Of a stretch of 64,000 nt of DNA, positions 27,420 to 37,067 are shown in pieces. The position numbers and the translations under genes were made by a program. Position 1 is the first letter of the stretch; every line of letters starts with the position of its first letter. The notes beneath the pieces were generated by a model. It saw nothing but the letters and a program-made list of their open reading frames with translations. It ran no database searches and was not told the origin of the DNA. Source of the stretch: Motilimonas cestriensis (GTDB taxonomy: Bacteria > Pseudomonadota > Gammaproteobacteria > Enterobacterales > CBDFNC01); assembly GCF_021295315.1 (NCBI RefSeq), contig NZ_JAIMJA010000012.1, forward strand, positions 79,392 to 143,391, written 5' to 3'.

Positions 27420-28201
27420 CTACTCTGTATTTTTCGCCTTGCCTAACGCTTCAAAGTAGGACGCAATGATATTCTCCACTCTGCCTTCTTGAACCATGTA
27501 ACCAAGGGTAATGTTAAACTGTGTCAGTTGATCAATATAAGGTGATTTTTTCGAAAGAGCTAAATAGATATCTCGCTGTTGCTCATAGCGCAAGGATGCT
27601 TTTTTAAACTGCCCTTGAAAGCCTTCTGTGGCGATCAAATAATCCATCTGGATCTCATCTGCGATAATGGCATCATTGCGTCCTCCAGCTAATTGCCTTA
27701 ATAGCAAAACGTCTCTGCTGACTTCTTTTTCGTAATGTTGAGGTCACTGTCAAATTCAGGTGAATGCTTGGCACCACGAACAACGCCGATGTTTAATGAA
27801 TAAAGATCCTGCTGGGTTTCGATGTGCACTTTAGCGCCCCGCTTAAGATAAATGACATTTGCACTGTTAAGATAATACGCAGGTTTTAGAAATTGCATGT
27901 AAGACTCTCGATCGGGTGATTTAATCACGGTGCTGAGAATGTCGACGCCACCCCATTCCATCATGTTGAGGCAACGTTGCCAAGGGCACTGATAAAACGT
28001 CAGTGTCAACCCTAGCCTCTGAGCCAGCTCTTTCACTAATTCAACATCAATTCCGCTGTACTCACTATCTTGAATACTCACCCACGGAGGAAAATGAGTC
28101 ACGGCATACACCAGCTCTTTACTCTGGCTTGAAACAGGGAATAAGAGCAGCACACATGGCAGTAACATACGCCACATATGATTAACCCAATTCTTCATCA
28201 T
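27420..28201 (-). pseudogene. Frameshifted periplasmic amino-acid-type binding protein (SBP_bac_3)
   Basis: Two frames together make one ~260-residue solute-binding protein. The first (from ATG 28201) has a signal peptide and ELVYAVTHFPPWVSIQDSEY...GIDVELVKEL, typical of SBP_bac_3. It ends early after NITKKK. The second (27707 to 27420) continues with LLRQLAGGRNDAIIADEIQM, the second lobe. The break is in an A5 run near 27728-27732: one extra A restores KKEVSRDVLLLRQLAGG. So this is either a single-base deletion or a sequencing slip in the homopolymer. No transporter permease is adjacent. Confidence 0.8.
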
Positions 28202-28506
28202 ATGCCTACCTCTATTTTGTCATTAGCTCTTACTGTCGGTGCCATGGCGTGATTACCTCACTTCGAATTTAGCATCGAGAACGCTTACTTTTACGAGATC
28301 GGTTAAGTATGGGCTGTTTTCAGCCTAGTCGCAGGATAAGTAGATTAAATTTAACACTACTTACCCTACCAGCTTAGTCGGAATGAAAAATAATGACCGA
28401 AGGCTGAATTTGACATGAAAAAAATGATCCTCAACATAGGTTGATTACAAATACGCGGTGCCACATTATCATCAAAGTCTTTTGAAGCGCCCTAATCAAA
28501 GGAACA
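28202..28506. other. 305-bp intergenic region without recognised features
   Basis: This separates the divergent binding-protein gene and the N-acetyltransferase gene, and should hold both promoters. I see no ORF, hairpin with T-run, or operator that I can name. Confidence 0.4.
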
Positions 28507-29328
28507 ATGATGACCCTGACGGATATTGCTAACGACTATGTTGATAACTTAAGCCTGCGCCCCGTTACATTAGATTTGGATTTTTTACAGCGTCTTAACC
28601 GTGCTCATCTTACTCATTACACATTTAATAGTTTGTCGGTGGTTCTGGGTGAGGATATGCCGTTAGATATAGTGCATTTACACAACAAAATTGTTACCCG
28701 TCGCCGCGGTGGCTATTGTTTTGAACATAATAAATTGGCGTTACATGTATTGTCGAAACTGGGTTTTGATGTGCGCTTAGTACTCGCCAAGGTAGTTTAT
28801 AATCGCGATATTGATGTGCCTCGCACCCATCGCATTAGTTTAGTGACCCTTGATGGCGATGATTACTTATTAGATGTGGGATTTGGTCCACTTGGTCCAC
28901 GCCACCCGGTTAAGTTATCAACGCCCGGTATTCAAACTCAAGGCAATGAACAATTCAGAGTGATCAAAGGTGAACATGGCGAATTAGGCTTACAGGTACA
29001 CAAAGATGGCGATTTTTCGACCCTTTATACTTTTAATACACATAACTACTCAGAAGCGGAATGTACGCCGCCGCACTTTTATTCCCATAAATCGCCAGAG
29101 GCGGCATTTGTGAATAATTTAGTGATCGCTAAAAAGTCGGATAATCATATCGAATCGCTACGTAATGGGACTTGGCATCGCACTCATGATGGCGTACTGA
29201 CCGAGCATACCATCACCAGCGCCGAACATTTGAGCACAGTAATGAATGAAGTGTTTGATTTAGATATCGACTTAGCCAGCGCGACGTATTTATTCAATCG
29301 ATTTGTGCTGCCAGCCGTTAGCCAGTAA
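28507..29328 (+). CDS. Arylamine N-acetyltransferase
   Basis: A 273-residue NAT that transfers acetyl from CoA to aromatic amines and hydrazines. The Cys-His-Asp triad is visible. C71 lies in RRRGGYCFEHN, H108 in VPRTHRISLV and D123 in LLDVGFGPLG. The length and the RGGYCFE signature are standard. AAAGGAACA precedes tandem ATGs at 28507/28510. It stands alone; the natural substrate is unknown. Confidence 0.93.
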   Translation: MMTLTDIANDYVDNLSLRPVTLDLDFLQRLNRAHLTHYTFNSLSVVLGEDMPLDIVHLHNKIVTRRRGGYCFEHNKLALHVLSKLGFDVRLVLAKVVYNRDIDVPRTHRISLVTLDGDDYLLDVGFGPLGPRHPVKLSTPGIQTQGNEQFRVIKGEHGELGLQVHKDGDFSTLYTFNTHNYSEAECTPPHFYSHKSPEAAFVNNLVIAKKSDNHIESLRNGTWHRTHDGVLTEHTITSAEHLSTVMNEVFDLDIDLASATYLFNRFVLPAVSQ

Positions 29329-29384
29329 CTGATTGAGGTGATGACGGATGATGACCGCACGTGGAGTGCGGTCATTTATGTTGG

Positions 29385-30368
29385 TTACTTTTTGTTATTT
29401 TTGCTTTTAAAGCCCGCATAAGGATTTTTGCTATCAGTTGATCCTTGAGCGCGCTTTTGCTCATTGCTACGTTGATTGTTGCCATTACGCTGTTCACTAC
29501 TGTATTGGCTGCCCAATGCATCTTGACGCTTGATTGAATCAACGCCGCGCGTCGAAAAATGGCGCTTGTGACCAATTTTAACCGTCCCTAATTTCGCGGC
29601 TTTTTCTTGTTGCGCTTGTGACACTTTGGTTGAAGCATCTTCGGTCTTACTCGACCCCGCTAGCATGTTGGTAATATCTTGCATTTCGCTGTCGGTCAAC
29701 TCACGCCATTCGCCTTTACGGATGTTTTCTAACGTCACATTCATAATACGAATGCGTTTTAACTTAGTGACGTTGTAACCCAAATATTCACACATACGAC
29801 GAATTTGCTGGTTCAAACCTTGGGTTAGAGTGATGTGAAAAATAAATTGGCTTTTCTTTTTCACCGTACAACGCTGGGTAATAGTGCCGAGGATCGGAAC
29901 CCCTTGCGCCATACGACGCAAAAATTCATCGGTGATCGGCTTATCAACAGTGACCACGTATTCTTTCTCGTGCTGGTTACCGGCGCGTAAGATTTTATTC
30001 ACAATATCGCCATCACTGGTTAAAAAAATCAACCCTTCTGATGGTTTATCCAAGCGACCAATAGGGAAAATACGCAGCGGATGGTTAATCGCATCAATTA
30101 CATTGCCATGAACGTGACGCTCAGTGGTGCAAGTAATGCCTTCTGGCTTGTAATAGGCTAAGTAAACCGCTTTTTGTTTCGGCTTAACTGGTTTGCCATT
30201 AACCAGCACGGTATCTTGCTCGGTTACTTTAACGCCAACACCAGCCACACTGCCGTTTACGTTAACTTTACCGGCTTCAATTAACTTGTCGGCTTCGCGG
30301 CGCGAGCAGTATCCCGTTTCACTAATGTATTTGTTTAGCCGTTTTGGCTCACTTGCTGGGTTACTCAT
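29385..30368 (-). CDS. rluF: 23S rRNA pseudouridine(2604) synthase RluF
   Basis: A 327-residue RsuA/RluB/E/F-group pseudouridine synthase. The N-terminal S4 domain reads [20 protein letters not shown], and the catalytic motif is [20 protein letters not shown] with the active aspartate in [16 protein letters not shown] matches the RluF subgroup. The last ~90 residues are a low-complexity Lys/Gln/Asn/Ser tail, typical for RluF of marine bacteria. I chose ATG 30368 because GGAG lies 7 bases upstream and the S4 domain starts right after. An upstream in-frame start (30422) adds 18 non-conserved residues. Confidence 0.9.
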   Translation of the reverse strand: MSNPASEPKRLNKYISETGYCSRREADKLIEAGKVNVNGSVAGVGVKVTEQDTVLVNGKPVKPKQKAVYLAYYKPEGITCTTERHVHGNVIDAINHPLRIFPIGRLDKPSEGLIFLTSDGDIVNKILRAGNQHEKEYVVTVDKPITDEFLRRMAQGVPILGTITQRCTVKKKSQFIFHITLTQGLNQQIRRMCEYLGYNVTKLKRIRIMNVTLENIRKGEWRELTDSEMQDITNMLAGSSKTEDASTKVSQAQQEKAAKLGTVKIGHKRHFSTRGVDSIKRQDALGSQYSSEQRNGNNQRSNEQKRAQGSTDSKNPYAGFKSKNNKK

Positions 30369-30451
30369 CACCTGACTCCGAGAGAAAATGCGAATTTTAG
30401 GGGGATAAGGCCACGACTGCAAATAAAACCCTTGTTTTAGTGCAAACGAGC

Positions 30452-31375
30452 CTAACCAAATAAAGCTGGAAACTTGCGTTGATAGCGCGCCAGCATGCTG
30501 ATATTGCCCAATACACCGCCTTGATGCAGGTATAACATCGGTACTTTGGGTTCACGTTTAATCAATTCAGGCACCACATAAAGCCAAGCAAGGGGGTCGT
30601 ACAACAACTCAAATTCCACTTTAGTTTGCGCGAACAGTTGTTGCCATATGGAAATAAATTCAACGTACAGTTTACCAAAGTGATGCTTCTGTATTGGTGA
30701 AATAATCTCGGGGTAGCGCGCTAACTCAGGCGCAAGAGCTTCAAACTGCTGACGCAAATAATCACGGTCGCCGACACAAGGACATGTCACCACATTAAAC
30801 GGTAAGTGTTTTTGTAAAAATAGCGCCGTGGTGCCGGTTCCTGAAGGGAGCACTAGATTGAGTTGCTTTATGCCTTGTTGGTTTGCCCACGCCATTATTT
30901 CTTGTGCCAATTGCGCAATGCCCCACTCAGCTTCTTGCATCCGGCCTCCCTCAGCGATAAACACAGCATTAGGTTGATGTTGCAGCTGCCATTGCTGCAA
31001 ATACGGATCTACTTGCGCGCCTTTTACATGCGGCGGCAAGCAAATGATATTCGCGCCCAGCGCCAGCGCTTTAGCATAGTTGCCACTAGGGTGTTGTTTT
31101 AAAAATTGCGGCAAGTGCTGCACATAATAGTCAAGTGTAGCCCCTTTAAGTTTGGCCAGTGCCGCCAAACTTAATAGTGAATTAGCTTGCGCTGAACCAT
31201 TACCAATCAGTGTTTTACCTGCCAGGTCTGTTTGCGCTAAAAGGTAGGCAAATTTGCGCGCCTTGTTACCTGAAAAATCAGGATGGAGCAGATCGTCGCG
31301 CTTTAACCAAATAGAGTGCCCAGCAAAATGAATTGTTTGAACAGGGCTAGGCTGCAATTGCATCGCAGATGTCAT
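30452..31375 (-). CDS. PLP-dependent ACC deaminase/D-cysteine desulfhydrase family enzyme
   Basis: A 307-residue fold-type II PLP enzyme. The lysine that binds PLP is in [15 protein letters not shown] (residues ~37-51), preceded by [12 protein letters not shown] phosphate-binding loop follows as [13 protein letters not shown]. Homologs are annotated as 1-aminocyclopropane-1-carboxylate deaminase or D-cysteine desulfhydrase; which one cannot be decided here. Start ATG 31375 overlaps the bolA-family stop (TAATG), which indicates translational coupling and makes the longer frame from 31423 unlikely. Confidence 0.85.
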   Translation of the reverse strand: MTSAMQLQPSPVQTIHFAGHSIWLKRDDLLHPDFSGNKARKFAYLLAQTDLAGKTLIGNGSAQANSLLSLAALAKLKGATLDYYVQHLPQFLKQHPSGNYAKALALGANIICLPPHVKGAQVDPYLQQWQLQHQPNAVFIAEGGRMQEAEWGIAQLAQEIMAWANQQGIKQLNLVLPSGTGTTALFLQKHLPFNVVTCPCVGDRDYLRQQFEALAPELARYPEIISPIQKHHFGKLYVEFISIWQQLFAQTKVEFELLYDPLAWLYVVPELIKREPKVPMLYLHQGGVLGNISMLARYQRKFPALFG

Positions 31376-31671
31376 TAACGACAAGCAGGTGAACGGTTGG
31401 CTTGTTGGCCTTTTGCTTCCCACTCTTGTGGGGTAAATGTATGTAGCGCTAAGGCGTGAATGTCATTGGCGAGCTCTTGCGCGAGTAATTCATTGATGGC
31501 GCGATGGCGAGCAATTAAGCGTAAGCCTGTAAATGCTTCACTCACTAACACCACGCGAAAATGACTTTCAGCGCCGTGATCGGAGCGATGCTTGTGACTT
31601 TCATTTTCCACTTCAAGTACCACAGGGGTAAAGGCTTCGGTTAATTTAGCGGTAATTTGCTCTTGAATCAC
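31375..31671 (-). CDS. bolA: BolA family protein
   Basis: A 98-residue BolA-domain protein. It contains LEVENESHKHRSDHGAESHF (residues ~19-38) and FTGLRLIARHRAINELLAQE. The helix-turn part and the C-terminal IHALALHTFTPQEWE complete the class II KH-like fold. BolA proteins pair with monothiol glutaredoxins in Fe-S trafficking and affect cell shape and stress response in E. coli. The start is GTG with AAGGAAAG upstream. It shares one base with the following PLP enzyme gene. Confidence 0.93.
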   Translation of the reverse strand: MIQEQITAKLTEAFTPVVLEVENESHKHRSDHGAESHFRVVLVSEAFTGLRLIARHRAINELLAQELANDIHALALHTFTPQEWEAKGQQANRSPACR

Positions 31672-31720
31672 TATCTTTCCTTAAAGAGAATAAAGCACTA
31701 TTTTAACGTGCTTACTATCA

Positions 31721-32179
31721 TTAAAGCCAGCGCCGAACGCGTTGGCAGTATTGGGTAAACTCATCACCAAATAGTCGTGTAAGAGCCATTTCCTCGGGTT
31801 TTATCTGAAACTGGTTCATATACAGCACAAATAAGGGTACGGCAAAAAAACCGCTGAGGGTTTGTAAATAAAAAGCCCAAGTAAGCAAACAAGCCAATAA
31901 ACCTAAGTACATGGGGTTACGACTGTATTGGTAAACCCCCGTTGTGACTAACTTTGTCGCCTGCTCTGGGTGCATCGGATTAACGGTTGTATCTGAGCGG
32001 CGAAATAATTGCACCCCAGCCAGACCAAATATCAACCCGATGATTAACGTTACACCTCCCCCCAACATAGACACCAGTGCCGGTAAGCTAGCAATAGGTA
32101 ACCAAAGTGATACTAATTTAGCGATCACCATCGCCACCAAAAATACGCCAACAGGTAATACTTTAAGGGATAAGGTCAT
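31721..32179 (-). CDS. Isoprenylcysteine methyltransferase-like membrane protein
   Basis: A 152-residue membrane protein of the ICMT/PEMT superfamily. It has four hydrophobic segments and the conserved VTTGVYQYSRNPMYLGLL motif (residues ~85-102) that binds S-adenosylmethionine. A C-terminal EEMALTRLFGDEFTQYCQRV follows, with the family's conserved glutamates. Small bacterial members methylate lipids or unknown substrates. It lies 49 bases upstream of bolA on the same strand. Confidence 0.87.
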   Translation of the reverse strand: MTLSLKVLPVGVFLVAMVIAKLVSLWLPIASLPALVSMLGGGVTLIIGLIFGLAGVQLFRRSDTTVNPMHPEQATKLVTTGVYQYSRNPMYLGLLACLLTWAFYLQTLSGFFAVPLFVLYMNQFQIKPEEMALTRLFGDEFTQYCQRVRRWL

Positions 32180-32502
32180 AGCTGCACCTTTGTAAATAAA
32201 TAATGGTTATTCTATCGTCTGCTTTCTTTTATGGCTAAACTTTGTTCGGACCACACAGAGTAATAGACCCTCGCACTGGTAAAAATATTTTTGTGTATAC
32301 TAACACGCTGTTTTTAATAACACTTAGTCCATTTTAGTGATACTGAAGCCATGGCTTATATTTGACTATTGATGAGCCATTGTAGTATTAATGGCCGCAA
32401 TTTTCCCACCTGACCAATAATTAAACCTGATGCCTTTGGCTCAGGTTCAAAAATAGTTGGTTTTAGGTGGCTTTGGATGTAACAAGGTTGGAAGGAAGTA
32501 AC

Positions 32503-32988
32503 ATGAAAGTTGGCATCATCATGGGGTCTAAATCAGATTGGCCTACAATGAAAAACGCAGCAGATATGCTAGATCATTTCGGCATAGCCTATGAAACCAA
32601 AGTCGTTTCGGCACACCGTACTCCGCAGCTTCTGGCTGATTATGCTGGCGCTGCTGCTTCTCGCGGCCTAAAAGTAATTATCGCTGGCGCAGGTGGTGCT
32701 GCTCACTTGCCTGGTATGGCTGCTGCATTTACTAGCTTGCCGGTACTGGGCGTACCCGTTAAGTCTAAAGCCCTTAATGGCGTAGATTCATTACTTTCAA
32801 TTGCACAAATGCCCAAAGGCGTTGCTGTCGGCACATTAGCGATTGGCGATCCGGGCGCAGCAAACGCAGGTCTATTGGCGGCACAAATTCTTGCCACTAG
32901 CGATGCTGAGCTAATGAGCAAAATCGATACCTTTAGAAAAAACCAAACCGAGACAGTATTAGCTAACCCAGATCCATCTGAGGACTAA
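32503..32988 (+). CDS. purE: N5-carboxyaminoimidazole ribonucleotide mutase PurE
   Basis: A 161-residue class I PurE that converts N5-CAIR to CAIR in purine synthesis. [18 protein letters not shown] near the start and the [13 protein letters not shown] and [11 protein letters not shown] loops are diagnostic. ATG 32503 has a strong GGAAGGAAG site; a longer TTG start at 32467 adds no conserved sequence. It is followed after 1 base by purK, which makes the N5-CAIR substrate. No PurR-type operator is recognised upstream. Confidence 0.96.
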   Translation: MKVGIIMGSKSDWPTMKNAADMLDHFGIAYETKVVSAHRTPQLLADYAGAAASRGLKVIIAGAGGAAHLPGMAAAFTSLPVLGVPVKSKALNGVDSLLSIAQMPKGVAVGTLAIGDPGAANAGLLAAQILATSDAELMSKIDTFRKNQTETVLANPDPSED

Positions 32989-32989
32989 A

Positions 32990-34129
32990 ATGAAAGTCTT
33001 AGTATTAGGTTCAGGCCAACTTGCACGTATGATGTGTTTGGCAGCAGAGCCCCTTAACATTCGCACCCTAGCCTATGATGTGAATCAAGATTTGGTGGTC
33101 CATCCGATCACTCAATTACCGGTAGATATGTCTTATGCTGACGCCATCAGCGCAGTAGATGTGATCACCGCTGAGTTTGAGCACATTCCTGCGCCCATTT
33201 TATCCCTAGCAGAACAAAGTGGTAAATTAAAGCCTGGTGCCAATGCCATTCAAGCAGGCGGCGATCGCCGAATTGAAAAAGCTTTGCTAGGTCAAGCTAA
33301 AGTGAACAATGCTAAGCATCATCTCGTCAGTGATGAAGCAAGCTTTAATCAAGCGATCACAGAGCTCGGCTTACCCATCGTATTTAAAACCGCGAAAGAA
33401 GGTTACGACGGCAAAGGGCAATGGCGCTTAAAAGAAGCAGCCCAGGCCCAAGCGGTGTGGCAGCAAATGGCATCGGTATTGGCCAGCAGTGATAAAAGCC
33501 AAGCCATTGTTGCCGAGCAATTTGTGCCTTTTCAACGTGAAGTGTCGATGATCGGCGCGCGTAATGCTCAAGGTGAAATAAAAACCTATCCGTTAACGGA
33601 AAACCATCACGAAAACGGCGTGTTAAGTGTCTCATTAGCTCTTGGCGAAAATGATGTGCTACAGCAGCAAGCCGATCAGATGTTTACCGCGATTGCCCAA
33701 GCGTTAGATTATGTTGGCGTATTAGCCGTTGAATTTTTTGATTTAAATGGTGAGCTGTTGGTTAACGAGATAGCACCACGAGTGCATAATTCAGGCCATT
33801 GGACCCAGCAAGGTTGCTATTCAAGTCAGTTTGAAAATCACATTCGCGCAGTGTGCGGTTTACCACTGGGTGATACGCAGCTTATTCAGCCTAGCCTGAT
33901 GGTGAACCTATTAGGTGAAGCTGAAGTGGATAACCAAGTTTTCGCTCTGCCGAGTGTCGGTGTACATTGGTACAATAAAGAAAATAAACCTGGGCGTAAA
34001 ATGGGCCATATTAATGTGAGCGCAGCAGATAAAGCCACATTAACCAGCAAACTATCACAGCTTAAAAATCTGTTACCCATCAGTACTCATCAAGGTATAG
34101 AAGCGGTGTTAGTCAAACTTACCGCTTAA
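32990..34129 (+). CDS. purK: N5-carboxyaminoimidazole ribonucleotide synthase PurK
   Basis: A 379-residue ATP-grasp enzyme that makes N5-CAIR from AIR, bicarbonate and ATP. It starts MKVLVLGSGQLARMMCLAAE. The ATP-grasp core includes GLPIVFKTAKEGYDGKGQW and the C-terminal NEIAPRVHNSGHWTQQGC, both PurK hallmarks. It lies immediately after purE (conserved operon) and ends at a strong terminator. Confidence 0.96.
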   Translation: MKVLVLGSGQLARMMCLAAEPLNIRTLAYDVNQDLVVHPITQLPVDMSYADAISAVDVITAEFEHIPAPILSLAEQSGKLKPGANAIQAGGDRRIEKALLGQAKVNNAKHHLVSDEASFNQAITELGLPIVFKTAKEGYDGKGQWRLKEAAQAQAVWQQMASVLASSDKSQAIVAEQFVPFQREVSMIGARNAQGEIKTYPLTENHHENGVLSVSLALGENDVLQQQADQMFTAIAQALDYVGVLAVEFFDLNGELLVNEIAPRVHNSGHWTQQGCYSSQFENHIRAVCGLPLGDTQLIQPSLMVNLLGEAEVDNQVFALPSVGVHWYNKENKPGRKMGHINVSAADKATLTSKLSQLKNLLPISTHQGIEAVLVKLTA

Positions 34130-34161
34130 CTAATCGTTCTAAAAAATAGAAGTTCGTATAT

Positions 34162-34190
34162 AAAAAAACCAGCTTCGGCTGGTTTTTTTG
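34162..34190 (+). terminator. Rho-independent terminator of purEK
   Basis: AACCAGC-TTCG-GCTGGTT with flanking A and T runs: a 7-bp stem, stable UUCG loop and seven T. It lies 33 bases after the purK stop. Confidence 0.92.
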
Positions 34191-34415
34191 TCAGTTTTCA
34201 TCACTAAATACGGTGTGATATCAATTTTACCCAAGTAAATTAGTTATAAAGTTACAACACTTTCGATCGATAATTAATTAACCCAACAAACTCACTCAAG
34301 CGTCTAAATACTGGGCTTAAATCTGGTAAATATGTAGAAAGTGGTAACCCTTACACTCCATTTTTGTAACAAAACAACAATTTGGAGGGTGAAAATGGTT
34401 TTTAGAGCTGAAAAT

Positions 34416-34430
34416 TGTAGCCTTATTACA
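34416..34430. promoter_or_regulatory. Candidate HexR operator upstream of hexR
   Basis: TGTAGCCTTATTACA is an imperfect palindrome that fits the HexR consensus I recall for gammaproteobacteria (TGTA-R-T-n-n-n-A-T/Y-TACA type) at all but two central positions. It lies 155 bases before the hexR start, within an otherwise ORF-free 394-bp region. HexR autoregulation and control of central carbon genes are known in the group. This assignment is by eye. Confidence 0.35.
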
Positions 34431-34584
34431 GTATTTCTGAAATTTTTTTAGACTCGTATCATAGTTTTGCGAGATAAGAAACGTATTAAGAACACCTTTT
34501 CAGTATAGTTGAGCGATAAACTTTAAGTGCTTGTGCAACGTATCCGTTGATTCAAGTTAGTATGGTAGCAGCAGGTAAAGAGCA

Positions 34585-35436
34585 ATGAACACACTCGAAA
34601 AGATCCAAAAAAGTCTCGATAGCTTCAGTAAATCTGAACGCAAAGTTGCTGAAGTGATCTTGGCATCGCCCCAAACCGCCATTCACTCAAGCATTGCTGC
34701 TTTAGCAAAAATGGCTGATGTTAGTGAGCCAACTGTAAACCGTTTTTGTCGCCGTTTAGACACCAAAGGCTTTCCTGATTTTAAATTACATTTAGCGCAA
34801 AGTTTGGCAAATGGCACGCCTTACGTGAACCGTCACGTTGATGAAGACGATGGCCCAGATGCGTACACATCGAAAATTTTTGAATCATCAATGGCCTGTT
34901 TAGACGCAGCAAAAAGCTCTTTAGACATTGCCACGGTTAATCGAGCGGTTGACGTGTTGACTCAGGCTAATAAAATTTCCTTCTTTGGTTTGGGCGCATC
35001 TTCTTCTGTTGCTCACGATGCCTTGAACAAATTTTTCCGCTTTAACATTCCCGTGCAGTGCTTTGACGATATCTTAATGCAACGCATGAGCTGTATTAAC
35101 AGTGGCGAGGGCGACGTCATAGTGTTGATCTCGCACACAGGCCGCACAAAATCATTGGTAGAAATCGCCAGCTTAGCCCGTGAAAATGATGCTACAGTCA
35201 TCAGTTTAACGGCTAAAGACTCTCCCCTTGCACGTGAATCAAACCTTGTGTTATCAATGGATGTGCCTGAAGACACCGATATTTACATGCCGATGGCGTC
35301 ACGCTTGGCGCAGTTAGTACTGGTCGATGTATTAGCGACTGGCTTCACTTTGCGTCGTGGCATTAAATTCAGAGAGAACTTAAAGAAAGTAAAAGAGAGT
35401 ATTAAAGATTCTCGCTTTGAAAAACCAAGTTTTTAA
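34585..35436 (+). CDS. hexR: HexR, RpiR-family regulator of central carbon metabolism
   Basis: A 283-residue regulator. The N-terminal HTH_6 domain (residues ~1-77) contains SKSERKVAEVILASPQTAIH and VSEPTVNRFCRRLDTKGFPD. The C-terminal SIS sugar-phosphate-binding domain (~125-265) includes FFGLGASSSVAHDA and VIVLISHTGRTKSLVEIA. HexR senses 2-keto-3-deoxy-6-phosphogluconate in related bacteria and controls sugar and gluconeogenic genes. pykA is the next gene, an arrangement typical of Shewanella-like genomes, with a terminator between the two. Confidence 0.92.
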   Translation: MNTLEKIQKSLDSFSKSERKVAEVILASPQTAIHSSIAALAKMADVSEPTVNRFCRRLDTKGFPDFKLHLAQSLANGTPYVNRHVDEDDGPDAYTSKIFESSMACLDAAKSSLDIATVNRAVDVLTQANKISFFGLGASSSVAHDALNKFFRFNIPVQCFDDILMQRMSCINSGEGDVIVLISHTGRTKSLVEIASLARENDATVISLTAKDSPLARESNLVLSMDVPEDTDIYMPMASRLAQLVLVDVLATGFTLRRGIKFRENLKKVKESIKDSRFEKPSF

Positions 35437-35440
35437 CTAA

Positions 35441-35464
35441 GGGCTCTGATGAGCCCTTTTTTTT
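35441..35464 (+). terminator. Intrinsic terminator between hexR and pykA
   Basis: GGGCTC-TGAT-GAGCCC followed by eight T. It starts 5 bases after the hexR stop, so pykA probably has its own promoter, or receives partial read-through. Confidence 0.92.
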
Positions 35465-35531
35465 GCTTTCAATTTGTCATTTGCTACCCAGCAAGCTGGC
35501 GTAGCCTAAGTTTAAAACATGGAGTTATAAC

Positions 35532-36968
35532 ATGACCAGACGTACCAAAATTGTCACCACTCTTGGCCCAGCAACCGACAGAGATAATAATTTAGAAAAA
35601 ATTATTGTCGCTGGCGCAAATGTGGTGCGCATGAACTTTTCCCATGGCAGTCCAGAAGACCATGTTAAGCGCGCGAAAGAAGTGCGTGATATTGCGAAAA
35701 AGTATCAAAAGCAGGTGGCAATTTTGGGCGACTTACAGGGTCCTAAAATCCGCATATCTACCTTTAAAGACAAAAAAATCAACTTGGCTGTCGGCGATTT
35801 ATTTTGCTTAGACAGTGACTTTCCTAAAGGTGAAGGTAATCAAGAGAAAGTCGGTTTAGATTATAAACAGCTACCAAAAGACGTGGTACCTGGTGATATT
35901 TTGCTGCTTGACGATGGCCGGGTGCAGTTGCAAGTAGTGAGTGTGGACGGTAACTGTGTCAATACTAAGGTAACGATTGGCGGCGCATTATCAAATAATA
36001 AAGGCATCAACAAAAAAGGAGGCGGATTAAGTGCTGCCGCCTTAACAGAAAAAGATAAAGAAGACATTAAAACGGCTGCGATGATTAATGTTGATTACTT
36101 AGCAGTGTCTTTCCCGCGTAACGGTGAAGACATGCGCTATGCTCGCCAATTAGCTAAAGAAGCGGGTTGTAATGCCAAACTAGTCGCCAAAGTTGAGCGC
36201 GCAGAAGCCGTTGCCACAGATGAAGCACTTGAAGACATCATTATGGCCTCAGACGCAGTAATGGTTGCCCGCGGTGATTTAGGGGTTGAAATTGGTGATG
36301 CGAATCTGGTTGGTGTACAGAAAAAAATGATCCGCATGACGCGAAAACTAAACCGAGTGGTGATCACGGCAACGCAAATGATGGAGTCAATGATCAGTGC
36401 ACCAATGCCCACTCGTGCTGAAGTAATGGACGTAGCCAACGCGGTATTAGATGGTACCGATGCGGTGATGCTATCTGGTGAAACCGCCGCGGGGGATTTC
36501 CCTGTTGAAACAGTGAAAGCCATGGCAGAAGTCTGTATCGGCGCAGAAGCTCATCCAAGTATTAATGTGTCAAATCATCGCATGAATTACACGTTCTCCT
36601 CCATTGAGGAAACCATTGCGATGTCGACTATGTATGCAGCTAACCATATGAAAGGAGTTAAAGCGATTGTGGCATTAACTGAATCAGGTTCAACGCCGCG
36701 CTTAATGTCACGAATCAGCTCAGGCTTACCGATTTACGCACTATCGCGCAATCAAAAAACACTCAGTTTATGTGCTTTGTACCGCGGTGTAACGCCGTTT
36801 GAATTCTGTAGCGGCGACACCGTTGCCAGCATTGAGATTAACAAACAAGCCATTGATAAGTTAAAAGCCGAAGGCTACCTGGCCACAGGCGATCAAGTGT
36901 TGTTTACTCACGGTGATCAATACAACAAAGGCTGTACCAACACCTGTAAGATTTTAACAGTAGAGTAA
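35532..36968 (+). CDS. pykA: Pyruvate kinase
   Basis: A 478-residue pyruvate kinase (phosphoenolpyruvate to pyruvate with ATP). It starts [20 protein letters not shown]. The active-site lysine/acidic segment is [12 protein letters not shown], and the metal site is [24 protein letters not shown] and [12 protein letters not shown] follow. The length and N-terminus match PykA (type II) rather than PykF. GGAG precedes the ATG. A terminator follows. Confidence 0.95.
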   Translation: MTRRTKIVTTLGPATDRDNNLEKIIVAGANVVRMNFSHGSPEDHVKRAKEVRDIAKKYQKQVAILGDLQGPKIRISTFKDKKINLAVGDLFCLDSDFPKGEGNQEKVGLDYKQLPKDVVPGDILLLDDGRVQLQVVSVDGNCVNTKVTIGGALSNNKGINKKGGGLSAAALTEKDKEDIKTAAMINVDYLAVSFPRNGEDMRYARQLAKEAGCNAKLVAKVERAEAVATDEALEDIIMASDAVMVARGDLGVEIGDANLVGVQKKMIRMTRKLNRVVITATQMMESMISAPMPTRAEVMDVANAVLDGTDAVMLSGETAAGDFPVETVKAMAEVCIGAEAHPSINVSNHRMNYTFSSIEETIAMSTMYAANHMKGVKAIVALTESGSTPRLMSRISSGLPIYALSRNQKTLSLCALYRGVTPFEFCSGDTVASIEINKQAIDKLKAEGYLATGDQVLFTHGDQYNKGCTNTCKILTVE

Positions 36969-36989
36969 TACTGAATTAAATTAACTTGC

Positions 36990-37028
36990 TGGCCCACTCA
37001 GTTTTTAACTAAGTGGGCTTTTTTTGTT
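36990..37028 (+). terminator. Intrinsic terminator of pykA
   Basis: GCCCACT (36992-36998) pairs with AGTGGGC (37012-37018), followed by nine T broken only by one G. It lies in the gap between pykA and the convergent fadE. Confidence 0.85.
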
Positions 37029-37067
37029 TCATGATATTAAACTTGTCGTTTTATTTGCCAATAAAAA

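Noticed and set aside
32340..32502. PurR operator or purine riboswitch before purEK
   Set aside because: No ACGCAAACG-type palindrome and no riboswitch core could be recognised in this stretch.
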